From positions 34,023 to 98,022 of the forward strand of contig LFSB01000012.1 in the NCBI GenBank assembly GCA_001513045.1: a stretch of 64,000 nt of DNA, written 5' to 3'. The position numbers and the translations under genes were made by a program. This document shows, piece by piece, positions 9,271 through 18,052 of the stretch (position 1 is its first letter; every line of letters begins with the position of its first letter). This DNA is from Clostridiales bacterium DTU089 (lineage in GTDB: Bacteria; Bacillota; Clostridia; Oscillospirales; Acutalibacteraceae). The notes under the pieces were generated by a model. The model did no database searches and was not told the origin of the DNA. It saw only the letters and a list, made by a program, of their open reading frames with translations.

Positions 9271-9508
9271 GCTTTTTTGTGAAAAAATTTCACTTTTTGG
9301 TGTGCGTTTCTTTTCAAAAAAACACGTTTTTTCTAAGATAAATATATATTATTTTTATTTAGGAATAAATTTTGACAAATTATTAACGATTTTTTCTTTC
9401 AATTGACATTTTTCGTTAAATTTTTATTGACATTTTTTATTATTTTCCCGCACAAGGGCTTTATATAAGTTCTCCGGCTCAATTTGTAATGATATTTCAT
9501 TTTTCCGC
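9271..9508. other. AT-rich intergenic stretch with repeated TTGACA boxes
   Basis: No gene is visible here. The stretch is very AT-rich. The heptamer ATTGACA followed by T-runs occurs at 9402-9408 and 9426-9432, and a TTTGACA lies near 9371. These could be extra -35 elements for the rightward padR transcript, but no convincing -10 pairs with them. Confidence 0.4.
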
Positions 9509-9569
9509 TTGACACACTGTGCTGCATATGGTATACCTATATTATCGAGGCATAGCCACAATAGGTATA
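9509..9569 (+). promoter_or_regulatory. padR promoter overlapped by a perfect inverted repeat operator
   Basis: TTGACA (9509-9514) and TATACC (9532-9537) are 17 bases apart. The -10 region begins a 9-bp inverted repeat, TATACCTAT (9532-9540) and ATAGGTATA (9561-9569), with 20 bases between the arms. The second arm ends just before the AAAGGAGG ribosome binding site. This is the position expected for autorepression by the PadR protein encoded next. The binding itself is inferred. Confidence 0.75.
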
Positions 9570-9585
9570 GAAAGGAGGAGGTTTT

Positions 9586-9927
9586 ATGAAAATCAGTAAG
9601 GAGCTTACTCGCGGAAGCAATGCACTTCTTGTTCTCGGGGTAATTTCAAAGTGCGACATGTACGGTTACCAGATAGTCAAAACCATTGAAACCGCAAGCA
9701 ATGATGTATTCATCATGAAAGAGGGCACCCTTTATCCAATCCTTCATCAGCTCGAAAAGGACGGATGTCTGGAATCCTATTGGTGTGAGGCCGAAGGGCG
9801 AAACAGAAAATATTATAAAATAACCGAAAAGGGACTTAAACAGCTTGTCCGCAAGCAGGAGGAATGGCAGGTGTTTTCCGCTGCCGTGGGAAAAGTTCTG
9901 GGAGGTGCCGGTCTTGTCAGAGCATAA
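9586..9927 (+). CDS. PadR-family transcriptional regulator
   Basis: This is a 113-residue winged-helix repressor. The motifs LVLGVISKCDMYGYQIVKTI and MKEGTLYPILHQLEKDGCLE followed by GRNRKYYKITEKG are diagnostic of the PadR N-terminal domain. It is the short PadR-s2 type, with one C-terminal helix. A strong AAAGGAGG lies 7 bases before the ATG. It overlaps the downstream membrane-protein gene by 14 bases, the common pairing of a PadR regulator with a HAAS-domain membrane protein. The upstream palindrome is the likely operator. Confidence 0.92.
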   Translation: MKISKELTRGSNALLVLGVISKCDMYGYQIVKTIETASNDVFIMKEGTLYPILHQLEKDGCLESYWCEAEGRNRKYYKITEKGLKQLVRKQEEWQVFSAAVGKVLGGAGLVRA

Positions 9928-11566
9928 TTTTGACTCCATTCTCGACTTTCTGTGCGGAGGAATCATGTCGGCAAGCGAAAGCTCACGGGTTCGGGATGAA
10001 TTATACGACCATCTCATGTGTCTTTATGAACGAAATGTTTCCGTGGGAATGAGTCCGGATGCTGCCGGCGCCGAGGCAATCAGCTCACTCGGAGACAAGC
10101 AGCTGCTGCGGCATCAGCTTGCGCAGGTTCACCCTTATTTTCCGCGCCTGACCATCAAAAAAGCTCTGACAATGCTTCTTGTCGGCTTTATCTTTTCATC
10201 CGTTCACATCAATCTGTTTGACGGTATGCAGCAAATCACACAATTTATCGGCAACTCACTTATGCTTACTGCCGCCTTTTGCATGTCCTCAGCCGGAAAA
10301 AAGCCGCGCACTGCATTTGCTGTAAGGGCTGTAAGCTTCATCTGTTCAGTGCTTATATATTTGCTCTCCCCGTTTCTTGACCGGTACGCAAGTGCAAATA
10401 TTGTTTTGTTCGGCATACAATTTATTCTGGGCTTTGCAACGTGGTTCTGCATGCTCGACGGTCTGCGCTCCATGACGGATGAACATATCTGCGATGACTG
10501 TAAGCCTCTGCGCTTCGGATTAAACAAGCTTCTGTACACGGTAACCACCGTGCCCTCATTTTTGGTGCTGATAAGCTCCGGCGCAAATGAATACAGCTCC
10601 TCCATCCCTTTAAATGAAGGTATCGGCTTTATACTTATAATACCCTTTATAGCTTTTCTGATAGCATCCGTTCAGCTTTTGCTGCGTGTTAACACAGCTC
10701 TCTACAAATCGGAGCACGAATACAAAGCTGAAGACCGCGGAGGAGTAAAGCTTGCTTTCTTCTCCTCAGCCGTGTGTCTGGGCATCGTGCTGTCGATGCT
10801 GCTCGGCTGCTGCTACATACGGCAGCCCGCCGAAACTCAGCCGTACAACCGCAACGACATTGAAATGTCCGAAGCGGAGTACGCCGGCATACGCGCCGCT
10901 CTTTTGTCATACGGAATGAGCGATGAGCTTGTAGCCACCCTTCCGAAAAGTGAAATATTGCAATACCGCACACTCAAGGTCAATAAGAATTCTGCGTTAT
11001 CAGCAGACTTGTCACAAGCCTGTTTTTCAAATAATTATTCCGAAGGTTATATTTTAAATGAATATCTGCTGCCCATCGAGGATGAAGCAGGTCATGCGTG
11101 TATACGTGTTCTCAGACAAATCAGATGCGAAAACTACAAACAGGCTCAAAGCGGTCCGGGTACAAGAGCGGCATGTTTTCCGGACTGCGGCAAATACAAT
11201 TATCTGCCCGCGCAAGGCAGTGATTTTATTCTTATACTCAAAGAAAGCGACGGCATAATTTACTCCTGCAAGCCGCTGAAAACATACAAAAATACACATT
11301 TGAATGTGACGGACGGCGTGGAATTCAGTATGGATTCCTCAACTGATTTCTATTATGCCGTAACCCTCGCCCTCGAAGGCTATTCCGACGAAGTCTTATA
11401 TCACTTCAGCCATAAGCTTGTGGTTTTTAAGCAACCTCTCATGGGAACAAAGCGCTCGCTTAAAGAAATTGCGAATTCCCAAACAATTATGACTGTTGAA
11501 AATCCGCTTTATCTGTACATCAACTTTTATACCACCGAAACCTATTTCCCCGATTCCGAAGATTAG
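9914..11566 (+). CDS. HAAS-domain (permease-prefix) integral membrane protein, TTG start
   Basis: The frame is open from 9845, but the family-like sequence begins at a TTG at 9914 preceded by GGAGGT, overlapping padR. The product has 550 residues. Residues about 1-75 (RVRDELYDHLMCLYERNVSV, then GMSPDAAGAEAISSLGD) match the cytosolic HAAS domain found beside PadR regulators. Six or so hydrophobic segments follow between about residues 75 and 305, ending with VCLGIVLSMLLGCCYI. The C-terminal 230 residues look soluble and extracytoplasmic. It probably responds to membrane stress under PadR control. The precise role is unknown. Confidence 0.75.
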   Translation: MSEHNFDSILDFLCGGIMSASESSRVRDELYDHLMCLYERNVSVGMSPDAAGAEAISSLGDKQLLRHQLAQVHPYFPRLTIKKALTMLLVGFIFSSVHINLFDGMQQITQFIGNSLMLTAAFCMSSAGKKPRTAFAVRAVSFICSVLIYLLSPFLDRYASANIVLFGIQFILGFATWFCMLDGLRSMTDEHICDDCKPLRFGLNKLLYTVTTVPSFLVLISSGANEYSSSIPLNEGIGFILIIPFIAFLIASVQLLLRVNTALYKSEHEYKAEDRGGVKLAFFSSAVCLGIVLSMLLGCCYIRQPAETQPYNRNDIEMSEAEYAGIRAALLSYGMSDELVATLPKSEILQYRTLKVNKNSALSADLSQACFSNNYSEGYILNEYLLPIEDEAGHACIRVLRQIRCENYKQAQSGPGTRAACFPDCGKYNYLPAQGSDFILILKESDGIIYSCKPLKTYKNTHLNVTDGVEFSMDSSTDFYYAVTLALEGYSDEVLYHFSHKLVVFKQPLMGTKRSLKEIANSQTIMTVENPLYLYINFYTTETYFPDSED

Positions 11567-11637
11567 CGGCCTCGCAAAACAAAACGGAATCAAAGCTTCC
11601 GCTGTTTCAGAAAGCCCTGTGCTCCGCTATGAATACG

Positions 11638-11676
11638 AAAAATCCCCTGCAACGGTTTTCGTTACAGGGGATTTTT
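11638..11676. terminator. Bidirectional intrinsic terminator
   Basis: AATCCCCTG pairs with CAGGGGATT around an inner CAACG/CGTT helix, with A- and T-runs on both sides. It lies between two convergent genes. Confidence 0.85.
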
Positions 11677-11691
11677 ACTTATTTCTTGAAA

Positions 11692-13116
11692 TTATTTTAC
11701 TCTTGTCATAACATCGGCAACGGTGTTTGCGAGGGTTTCCGCAGAGAGATATCCGAGAGAATTGGTCTCGTGATAGTGGCTTCTGTCAAACACATCGCGG
11801 CCGTTGGAAACATAGGGCTGCGTCTTATGCAGCACAAAGTCGTTGGGGGCGACAACATAGCCGGTCATGTCGTTTGTCACACCGAACACAAGCAAATCCT
11901 TGTCCCCGACAATATCGACTATCGGGTCGGGATTTATCTCGGGGCCCTTGCCGGTTGCCGACTTTTCCGCCGGCATATATCCGCCGTAAATGACCTCCGG
12001 GAAGCACTCGCCCGGGAAAAGAATTATCTGCTGTGTGCCCAGACGGATATATGTAAGCTCGCTCTTGAGCGCAAGGCCGAGGTCGCCCTTATCGCAGGGA
12101 TAGCGCTGGCTGCTCATGATTTTAAGATTTGCCAGCAGTGCGAGCAGACCGTTATCCACCGGATAATAGAATTTCTGGCGCAAGGCGGTGATGTCCGCGG
12201 CCATTTCCTTATCGTTATCTATTGAGAGCGCCGCCTTTGCAAGCGCCTCGCCCTGAAGCTTTGTTCTCTCGGGTTTGTCCTCGCTGTACATTCCGGGGTC
12301 AACCGCACCTATCGCGCCGACGCCGAAAAGAACGTTGGTTTTCTGAGTAAGGTTTATTGTGTGGCGCAGATGATAGGGATAATCGGCGCTGCAATCGTGA
12401 TTCGAGCCGCCGAGAGTGTTCGGATGCGCGGCAAAATTGAGGAACCAGGTTTCTGTTGAGCCGTCATCCGGAACAAAGCGTATGCGAGTGAGCACATCAT
12501 GAAGTATTACAGGCTCGCGCTTGTCGTACTGAGCGTCCGGCACATGCACCGTACCGACGTAAAGCTTGCCCTGAGTACGGTTTTCATAAGCCTGCTCGCA
12601 CACCTCTTTAAGAGAAGCGAGCAGCAACGCCATATACTCGGGGTCCTTGCCTGATTTAAGCTTTGTAAGCTGCCCCCAGTACCCCACCGTATCAAAGCCG
12701 GCATGGGAATGAGTGCTGCAGATATTTACTCCTTTACAGCCGGATTTTTTGCAGAAATCCTTCAGCGAATCACGCACGGCCGTAACCTCGAAATTGGTAA
12801 GACCGATGACGTCCGCGCTGCACATAATAATGCCGCCGTTGTCATCCGCGCCTATCCACATCGCGCTTACTGTTACCGGGTCATGAATGCGGTCAATGGT
12901 CTTGTTCATGCCGTGACCGGCTATCCAGTATTTTTTCGCGGTTATGTCCTTTGGCATTACCTCTTTTACGGCATATCCGCACTTATATGCTGCTCCGCTG
13001 ATTTTTTCGGGCTGCGCAGACGGAATAGGCTCCGCCTTCACCTTTTTCGCAAGCTTTTTCGCCTTGCTTTTTCCAAAGCTTCTTACGGCCTTTGCGGCAA
13101 ATTCATTAAATCCCAT
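11692..13116 (-). CDS. Neutral/alkaline ceramidase-like hydrolase
   Basis: The 474-residue protein resembles the N-terminal catalytic domain of neutral/alkaline non-lysosomal ceramidases, Zn amidases that cleave N-acyl bonds. Seen in sequence are AGHGMNKTIDRIHDPVTVSA, CSADVIGLTNFEV, the metal-ligand-like NICSTHSHAGFDTVG, NFAAHPNTLG and LFPGECFPEVIYGG. No signal peptide is present and the N-terminus is lysine-rich, so it may be intracellular. The first ATG (13125) abuts the AGGAGG with no spacer. The ATG at 13116 has correct 9-base spacing and is used here. Substrate unknown. The gene is followed by a strong terminator. Confidence 0.8.
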   Translation of the reverse strand: MGFNEFAAKAVRSFGKSKAKKLAKKVKAEPIPSAQPEKISGAAYKCGYAVKEVMPKDITAKKYWIAGHGMNKTIDRIHDPVTVSAMWIGADDNGGIIMCSADVIGLTNFEVTAVRDSLKDFCKKSGCKGVNICSTHSHAGFDTVGYWGQLTKLKSGKDPEYMALLLASLKEVCEQAYENRTQGKLYVGTVHVPDAQYDKREPVILHDVLTRIRFVPDDGSTETWFLNFAAHPNTLGGSNHDCSADYPYHLRHTINLTQKTNVLFGVGAIGAVDPGMYSEDKPERTKLQGEALAKAALSIDNDKEMAADITALRQKFYYPVDNGLLALLANLKIMSSQRYPCDKGDLGLALKSELTYIRLGTQQIILFPGECFPEVIYGGYMPAEKSATGKGPEINPDPIVDIVGDKDLLVFGVTNDMTGYVVAPNDFVLHKTQPYVSNGRDVFDRSHYHETNSLGYLSAETLANTVADVMTRVK

Positions 13117-13286
13117 ATCTATCATCCTCCTGAGTTATATTTTACCAAAACGCACGCTTAAAGTCAATCAGCGTAAAAGATAAAAAACACGAATATGAAA
13201 ATAATTTACATTGAGGAAACATTCCGGGCATATATATATGTTATTATTTTATCATAACAACACAACAACCAAGGGAGGCGACAGGT

Positions 13287-14885
13287 TTGACCCAAACCTT
13301 ACTTTTGGCTGCTGCGGTAATCACCGCCTGCGTCATATTCAGCAAAATCTCAGGAAAGCTCGGAATCCCGGCACTTCTCGCATTTATTATTTTAGGGATG
13401 TTCTTCGGCTCAGACGGAATAGTAAAAATTGAATTCGACAATTATGAATTCGCCGAAAAAATATGCTCAACCGCGCTGATATTTATAATGTTCTACGGCG
13501 GCTTCGGCACAAACTGGCAGCAGGCAAAGCCCATTGCCGCGAGGGCGGTGCTGCTGTCCTCACTCGGCACGGTTGCAACGGCAGGGCTTGTCGGTGTTTT
13601 TTGCCGTTATGTGCTCAACATTGCGGCGCTTGAAAGCTTCCTTATCGGTGCGGTTATAAGCTCCACGGATGCTGCGTCCGTATTCTCGATTCTCCGTTCA
13701 AAGCGGCTTAACCTGCGCGACAACACCGCTTCTCTGCTTGAGCTTGAAAGCGGAAGCAACGACCCGTTTTCATATATGCTGACAGTTATTGCGCTCGCGC
13801 TGATGAACGGCGAGGTGTCCGGCGGCTCATTTGTGTATATGCTGTTTTCACAGCTTGTATTCGCGGTGCTGTTCGGTGCGCTTACTGCGATGTTTACTAT
13901 GATATTCTTAAAGAAGGTTAAGCCCTCCGCATCGGGCTTCGACGCAATATTCATCGTCTCTGCCGCACTCGCGGCATATGCTCTGCCGACTGCCTTAGGC
14001 GGCAACGGCTACCTGAGCGTATACATAACCGGCATAATCCTCGGAAACCGCCGAATAAACAACAAGCAGGCGCTTGTGCACTTTTTTGACGGCGCAACGG
14101 CGCTTATGCAAATGCTTCTGTTCTTTCTTCTGGGACTTTTGGCGTTCCCCTCGCAGCTTCCGTCGGTGGCACTCACCTCACTTTGTATCGCAGTGTTTCT
14201 GACCTTCGTTGCACGACCGATTGCGGTATTCGTGCTTCTTTCACCGTTCAAAAGCAGTCTTCGTCAGCAGCTGCTTGTTGCATGGTCCGGTATGCGCGGA
14301 GCCGCATCAATAGTTTTCGCAATCATGGCGGTCATAAATCCTGCGGTAACCGATAACGACATATTTCATATTGTATTTTTCATCGTCCTCTTCTCAATAC
14401 TGCTGCAAGGCTCCCTTATCCCTCTTGCGGCAAGGAAAACCGGCATGACCGACCCGCTCGCCGACGTCATGAAGACCTTTAACGACTACATCGACAAGGT
14501 TCCGGTTCAGTTTATAGAGTTTGAAATATCCCCCTCAAGCCCGTGGTCCGGCAAGTCTGTGGGAGAAATTGTGCTTCCTCCGGACTGTATACTCGTTCTT
14601 CTCATGCGGGGTGACGAAAAAACAGTACCCAACGGCAAAACCGTGCTTGAGACCGGAGACAAGCTGATACTCAGCGGAAGGGCCGCCGGAGAGATTGAGG
14701 GCGTAAATCTGTATGAAAAGCAGGTCGGCATGGATGATGAATGGTCGGATAAGGCTGTATGTGATATTCCCGCCGGCGAAAAGCTTATCATAATGATAAA
14801 GCGTTCCGATGATATAATTATTCCGCGCGGCGATACGGTTTTGCGCGAGCGCGACATACTTGTAATAAACGATGCCGGAAATTGA
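13287..14885 (+). CDS. Potassium/cation-proton antiporter, CvrA (NhaP2) type, TTG start
   Basis: A 532-residue CPA1-type antiporter with about 12 membrane helices. SSTDAASVFSIL and LLELESGSNDPFSYMLTVIA are the ion-binding segments of the CvrA/NhaP2 group, and GMRGAASIVFAIMAV corresponds to the conserved helix 11 region. A C-terminal TrkA_C-like cytosolic domain (about residues 405-530: SPWSGKSVGEIVLPPDCILV, LETGDKLILSGR) probably senses a ligand. The start is TTG at 13287, nine or so bases after GGGAGG. It has its own intergenic region and a terminator at 14888. Function in K+ or Na+ export and pH homeostasis is from family knowledge. Confidence 0.9.
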   Translation: MTQTLLLAAAVITACVIFSKISGKLGIPALLAFIILGMFFGSDGIVKIEFDNYEFAEKICSTALIFIMFYGGFGTNWQQAKPIAARAVLLSSLGTVATAGLVGVFCRYVLNIAALESFLIGAVISSTDAASVFSILRSKRLNLRDNTASLLELESGSNDPFSYMLTVIALALMNGEVSGGSFVYMLFSQLVFAVLFGALTAMFTMIFLKKVKPSASGFDAIFIVSAALAAYALPTALGGNGYLSVYITGIILGNRRINNKQALVHFFDGATALMQMLLFFLLGLLAFPSQLPSVALTSLCIAVFLTFVARPIAVFVLLSPFKSSLRQQLLVAWSGMRGAASIVFAIMAVINPAVTDNDIFHIVFFIVLFSILLQGSLIPLAARKTGMTDPLADVMKTFNDYIDKVPVQFIEFEISPSSPWSGKSVGEIVLPPDCILVLLMRGDEKTVPNGKTVLETGDKLILSGRAAGEIEGVNLYEKQVGMDDEWSDKAVCDIPAGEKLIIMIKRSDDIIIPRGDTVLRERDILVINDAGN

Positions 14886-14887
14886 AA

Positions 14888-14932
14888 GACGGAGCGGTTC
14901 AACTCAGAGCCGCTCCGTCCTTTTTTATTTTT
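14888..14932 (+). terminator. Intrinsic terminator of the antiporter gene
   Basis: GACGGAGCGG (14888-14897) pairs with CCGCTCCGTC (14910-14919) and is followed by a C and a long T-rich tract. The tract runs into the end of the convergent methyltransferase gene. Confidence 0.85.
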
Positions 14933-15641
14933 TCCTCAATACCGCGGAAATGAAGTTGAGATACTTCCCGGCACCCGCCTCCATGGATTTACGGTCGCCC
15001 ACGGCATACTCGTTTTCCTGCATGAGCCAGTCATTCCAGACCTCTTCATTGCTCTGCATCTGCGAGACACTTATGATTTCCGCGCCGCTGCTGTGTGAAA
15101 AAATGCCTCTCCAGTAATCCGTGTCACGCATATACTCCATCTGCTCGGGAGTCCATGACAGCAGCAGCTCCGGAGGAAGATTGTCGTGGCAATCTTTCTT
15201 CATGCCCGGAACAGCTATGTAAATGTATCCGCCCGATTTCACACACGGAAGCAGGCAACGGTCCAGATATTCCTCATCGCGTCCGAAGTAGTTATAGGAA
15301 TCCGTACTCACAACCGCGTCAAAAAATTCGTTTTCAAATTCAAGCTGTGACGCATCGGCCTTGACCGGAGTAATCATCTCGCGCGAAACTCCCATAGAAT
15401 CAAAGAATTTACGGTTTTCCTCCGGCTCACTCCACAAATCCGCGGCATATACTTTAAAGCCGTATTCCTTTGCAAGGAACACAGAGGTCAAGCCCTGACC
15501 GCTGCCGAGGTCCATCACAACACTGCCTTCCGGAGTCCTGTTTTCAAGCATGAGCTCCTCAAGCAGCTTGACAGGGTTGGGTCCCATGATTTTTGCCATG
15601 AGTTCGGGGGTATTGTACTTTTCGCTTTTCGGATAATTCAT
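14925..15641 (-). CDS. Class I SAM-dependent methyltransferase
   Basis: 238 residues. The SAM-binding motif I is VVMDLGSGQGLTSVFLA (about residues 40-56), motif II VYAADLW, and VVSTDSYNYFGRDEEYLDRC resembles the motif of small-molecule methyltransferases of the UbiE/cyclopropane type. It lies 3 bases after the stop of the methyltransferase-TetR fusion on the same strand, so the two are co-transcribed and presumably controlled by the same palindromic operator. Substrate not deducible. Confidence 0.85.
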   Translation of the reverse strand: MNYPKSEKYNTPELMAKIMGPNPVKLLEELMLENRTPEGSVVMDLGSGQGLTSVFLAKEYGFKVYAADLWSEPEENRKFFDSMGVSREMITPVKADASQLEFENEFFDAVVSTDSYNYFGRDEEYLDRCLLPCVKSGGYIYIAVPGMKKDCHDNLPPELLLSWTPEQMEYMRDTDYWRGIFSHSSGAEIISVSQMQSNEEVWNDWLMQENEYAVGDRKSMEAGAGKYLNFISAVLRKK

Positions 15642-15644
15642 TTC

Positions 15645-17159
15645 TTATTCAGTTCCTTTCATACAATTTAAAAAGTCCTCAACATGCTTTTTTGCCGAGG
15701 CCGTTATTTTTGATTTGTCCCGCGCCGTATCATAGACGGAAATGAGCATGTAAAGCGGCGCGTAAAATTCGAGTGCAAGCTGCTCCGGCGTTTTACCGTT
15801 TGAGCCTTCGGGCGGGGAAGCGGAAAAAATTTCACTCATGTAATCGAGTATTCCTCCGGAAACATACTGCCGGTAGAGCGCTGACATTTCGGGACTTGAA
15901 TACTGCTCAAGTGTGAGCATACGCCGAAAGTCCGCCGCAAAGGCGTTTTGCGTCCAGTACTCAAACTGCGCCGTTGCAAAGCGACCGATATTTTCAAGAC
16001 AGACCTTTTCATATCGCGGTGTATTTCCGTCGGGAACCTCAAACCTCCTTGAGCGTTCGGCATCGTCGCTCTCCATACGCTTGAGGATGCTCTCAAATAT
16101 GTCCCGCTTGTTTTTATAATGCTTGTAGAGAGCCGCCTGCGTGATACCGAGCCTGCCGGCTATATCTCTGACTGAGACTGCCTCATAGCCCCGCTTTGCG
16201 AACAGCCGCAGCGCCGTGAGCAGTATTTTCTCCTTGGTGTTGATGAACTGTGTTCCCTTTATTACCGCAAGAGCATATGATATGTTTTCAAACGCATCGA
16301 GCGCGTCATCGCGGCAAGCGAAGTATCTCTCATCTATCGCCTGTGTGTCGAGCAGCTCATAAACAAGGAAGCTGTGCTTTTCGAGCATGGAGGAAAGCTG
16401 TTCATCGGATGCCGAAAATTTCATCGGCTCCCCTCCCGCCGCTGCCATGGCAAGCATATTCTTGACCCTTGCCGTCTCAGACGAAAACAGACCTTCATCG
16501 GGGAAATCGAAGGCAAGCGTGCTTCCCTCACAGGCAAAGCCCGATATTGCCTCAAGCATCCGTTCAATCTGCTGCCCGGTGAGGTAATAGCTTACGCCGA
16601 ACCAGCCGAAAAAGGTTTTTTCGGACGAATCAAAGCCCGCCGCCATAAGCGCGGCAGCTAAATCCTCCTTTGATAAATCCACCGGCACGAAGTGAAGCCC
16701 GTCCGGAGCTTCAAGCCCGGCTTCCGCAAGACGCTTCTTTTTGTCCTCCTGGGTCAAAGGGTAATCAACCTCAAAAACCGTAAGCCTTTTCATAAGCTCC
16801 GGCTCTCTCCACGCGAAGGTATCAAGCCCCGCCCCGATTATGACATATTGCGAGGTGCCCGTCATCACGGCCGTGCGGAGCGCGTCCTCGCAAAAGCGCG
16901 CGCGCGCAAGCACCGTGGGTGCAAGCTGCGTGTTGACGAGCCATTCGAGAGCATCCTCCGGGGATTTGAACAGCCCCTTCTTCTCCGGAGCGAAAAAATC
17001 CATGCCCGCGCTTATGTGCTTTTTCATTCCCTCGTATTCGCCGTCACTTATCAGTCGGCGCGCAAAAGAGTCGTAAAACACCGGATTTTCGCTCACCTGA
17101 GCATGATATGCCCTTACAAAGGCGGACATAAGCGAGGTGACACTTGATTTGTTATCCAT
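15645..17159 (-). CDS. Fusion of a leucine-carboxymethyltransferase-like SAM methyltransferase with a TetR-family repressor
   Basis: The 504-residue product joins two domains. Residues about 1-290 match the LCMT-like family: MTGTSQYVIIGAGLDTFAWR (SAM motif), VFEVDYPLTQEDK, and FGWFGVSYYLTGQQIERML. Residues about 305-504 are a TetR regulator: KILLTALRLFAKRGYEAVSV then RDIAGRLGITQAALYKHYKN is a standard helix-turn-helix. An upstream frame reaches 17219, but ATG 17159 has GGAGG seven bases upstream. A 19-bp perfect palindrome overlaps the promoter, as expected for autorepression. The methyltransferase part may act as ligand sensor or as a regulated enzyme. Alternatively the fusion may simply couple expression. 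Confidence 0.88.
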   Translation of the reverse strand: MDNKSSVTSLMSAFVRAYHAQVSENPVFYDSFARRLISDGEYEGMKKHISAGMDFFAPEKKGLFKSPEDALEWLVNTQLAPTVLARARFCEDALRTAVMTGTSQYVIIGAGLDTFAWREPELMKRLTVFEVDYPLTQEDKKKRLAEAGLEAPDGLHFVPVDLSKEDLAAALMAAGFDSSEKTFFGWFGVSYYLTGQQIERMLEAISGFACEGSTLAFDFPDEGLFSSETARVKNMLAMAAAGGEPMKFSASDEQLSSMLEKHSFLVYELLDTQAIDERYFACRDDALDAFENISYALAVIKGTQFINTKEKILLTALRLFAKRGYEAVSVRDIAGRLGITQAALYKHYKNKRDIFESILKRMESDDAERSRRFEVPDGNTPRYEKVCLENIGRFATAQFEYWTQNAFAADFRRMLTLEQYSSPEMSALYRQYVSGGILDYMSEIFSASPPEGSNGKTPEQLALEFYAPLYMLISVYDTARDKSKITASAKKHVEDFLNCMKGTE

Positions 17160-17224
17160 ATCATTTCCTCCGCGGTATGCAACACCGCAACCTTTTATAT
17201 GCTTTTGAATCGTGTTCAAAAAAG

Positions 17225-17278
17225 CAAGTTAACACTCGTTCACCTATGTATTATAGTGAACGAGTGTTAACTTGTCAA
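17225..17278 (-). promoter_or_regulatory. Consensus promoter fully covered by a 19-bp perfect palindromic operator
   Basis: On the minus strand TTGACA (17273-17278) and TATAAT (17250-17255) are perfect and 17 bases apart. The arms CAAGTTAACACTCGTTCAC (17225-17243) and its exact reverse complement (17256-17274) flank a 12-base centre. The right arm fills the spacer and enters the -35. The left arm covers the transcript start. This is a typical strong-promoter/strong-repressor design for the downstream TetR fusion. Confidence 0.9.
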
Positions 17279-17287
17279 GCGTTATTT

Positions 17288-17962
17288 TTATTTTTTTCTG
17301 TTTTCCCGCTTCTTTCTGTCCTGCGCATCAAGGGCGGCACCTAATGCAGTGCCTATTGCCACACCGAAGCACATTCCGAGAGCCATATTGTCAAAGCAAA
17401 GCCCGAAGCACAGACCGACGCTCAGACCCAGACACATAAAAATAGCTATGTTTGCGCTTGCCGGGCGTTCAAGCTCAAAGAGCAAGCCCTCCTCACCCTC
17501 TCCGGCAGGCTTGAAGCCGCATTTTTCAAGCACGCGCTTTGATGCGTCATTGTCCGCCTGCGTCTGTGCGGAAACCCGGTAAGCGCCCTTTGCTAACGCC
17601 CATTCAGACACAGCCTTGACCGCCTCGCTCGCATAGCCCTTTCCCCGGTAAGGCTCGTCAATTCCGTAGCCCAGCTCCGTATTGCCGTCCGCGTCCGGCT
17701 CGCCCATAAAGCACAGGCTGCCGATTGAGCGGTTTTCCTCCTTGAGGATTATCTGCCAGTTCGTATACCAGAAATACGTCTTGGGGTTCTGTGCACATGC
17801 CTCGTGCATCTGCGCATACGCCTCATCAAGATGCTCATCGCGTACCGTTTTTGATTCGGCAAGCTTCATCGCATCGTCAAGTTTTTCCTGACCGAGGCAA
17901 AACAGCTCCATCTGTGCGGCATCGAGAGGAACAAGCCTCAGTCTTTTGGTTTTTATCTCCAC
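17288..17962 (-). CDS. GNAT acetyltransferase with C-terminal glycine-zipper membrane segment
   Basis: The first 165 residues are a RimJ/RimL-type N-acetyltransferase: VEIKTKRLRLVPL, then NRSIGSLCFMGEPDADG, ELGYGIDEPYRGKGYASEAV (acetyl-CoA loop) and NDASKRVLEKCGFKPAG. About 55 residues follow that are hydrophobic and glycine-rich, with MCLGLSVGLCFGLCFDNMAL and a charged KRENRKK end, probably one hairpin in the membrane. The frame opens with TTG at 17980. GTG at 17962 has AAGAAG eight bases upstream and fits the family start. The membrane tail on a RimL-like enzyme is unusual. The target is unknown. Confidence 0.8.
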   Translation of the reverse strand: MEIKTKRLRLVPLDAAQMELFCLGQEKLDDAMKLAESKTVRDEHLDEAYAQMHEACAQNPKTYFWYTNWQIILKEENRSIGSLCFMGEPDADGNTELGYGIDEPYRGKGYASEAVKAVSEWALAKGAYRVSAQTQADNDASKRVLEKCGFKPAGEGEEGLLFELERPASANIAIFMCLGLSVGLCFGLCFDNMALGMCFGVAIGTALGAALDAQDRKKRENRKK

Positions 17963-18011
17963 AGCACTCACTTCTTTCAATCAAATTATACACAAAAATC
18001 ACAGCATCGTC

Positions 18012-18045
18012 AACAAAAAGGCTGCCGCTCAATTAAGCGGCAGCC
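18012..18045 (-). terminator. Intrinsic terminator of the Bce-type operon
   Basis: On the minus strand GGCTGCCGCT pairs with AGCGGCAGCC around a 6-base loop and is followed by TTTTTG. It lies 8 bases beyond the permease stop. Confidence 0.85.
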
Positions 18046-18052
18046 CCCGGTA

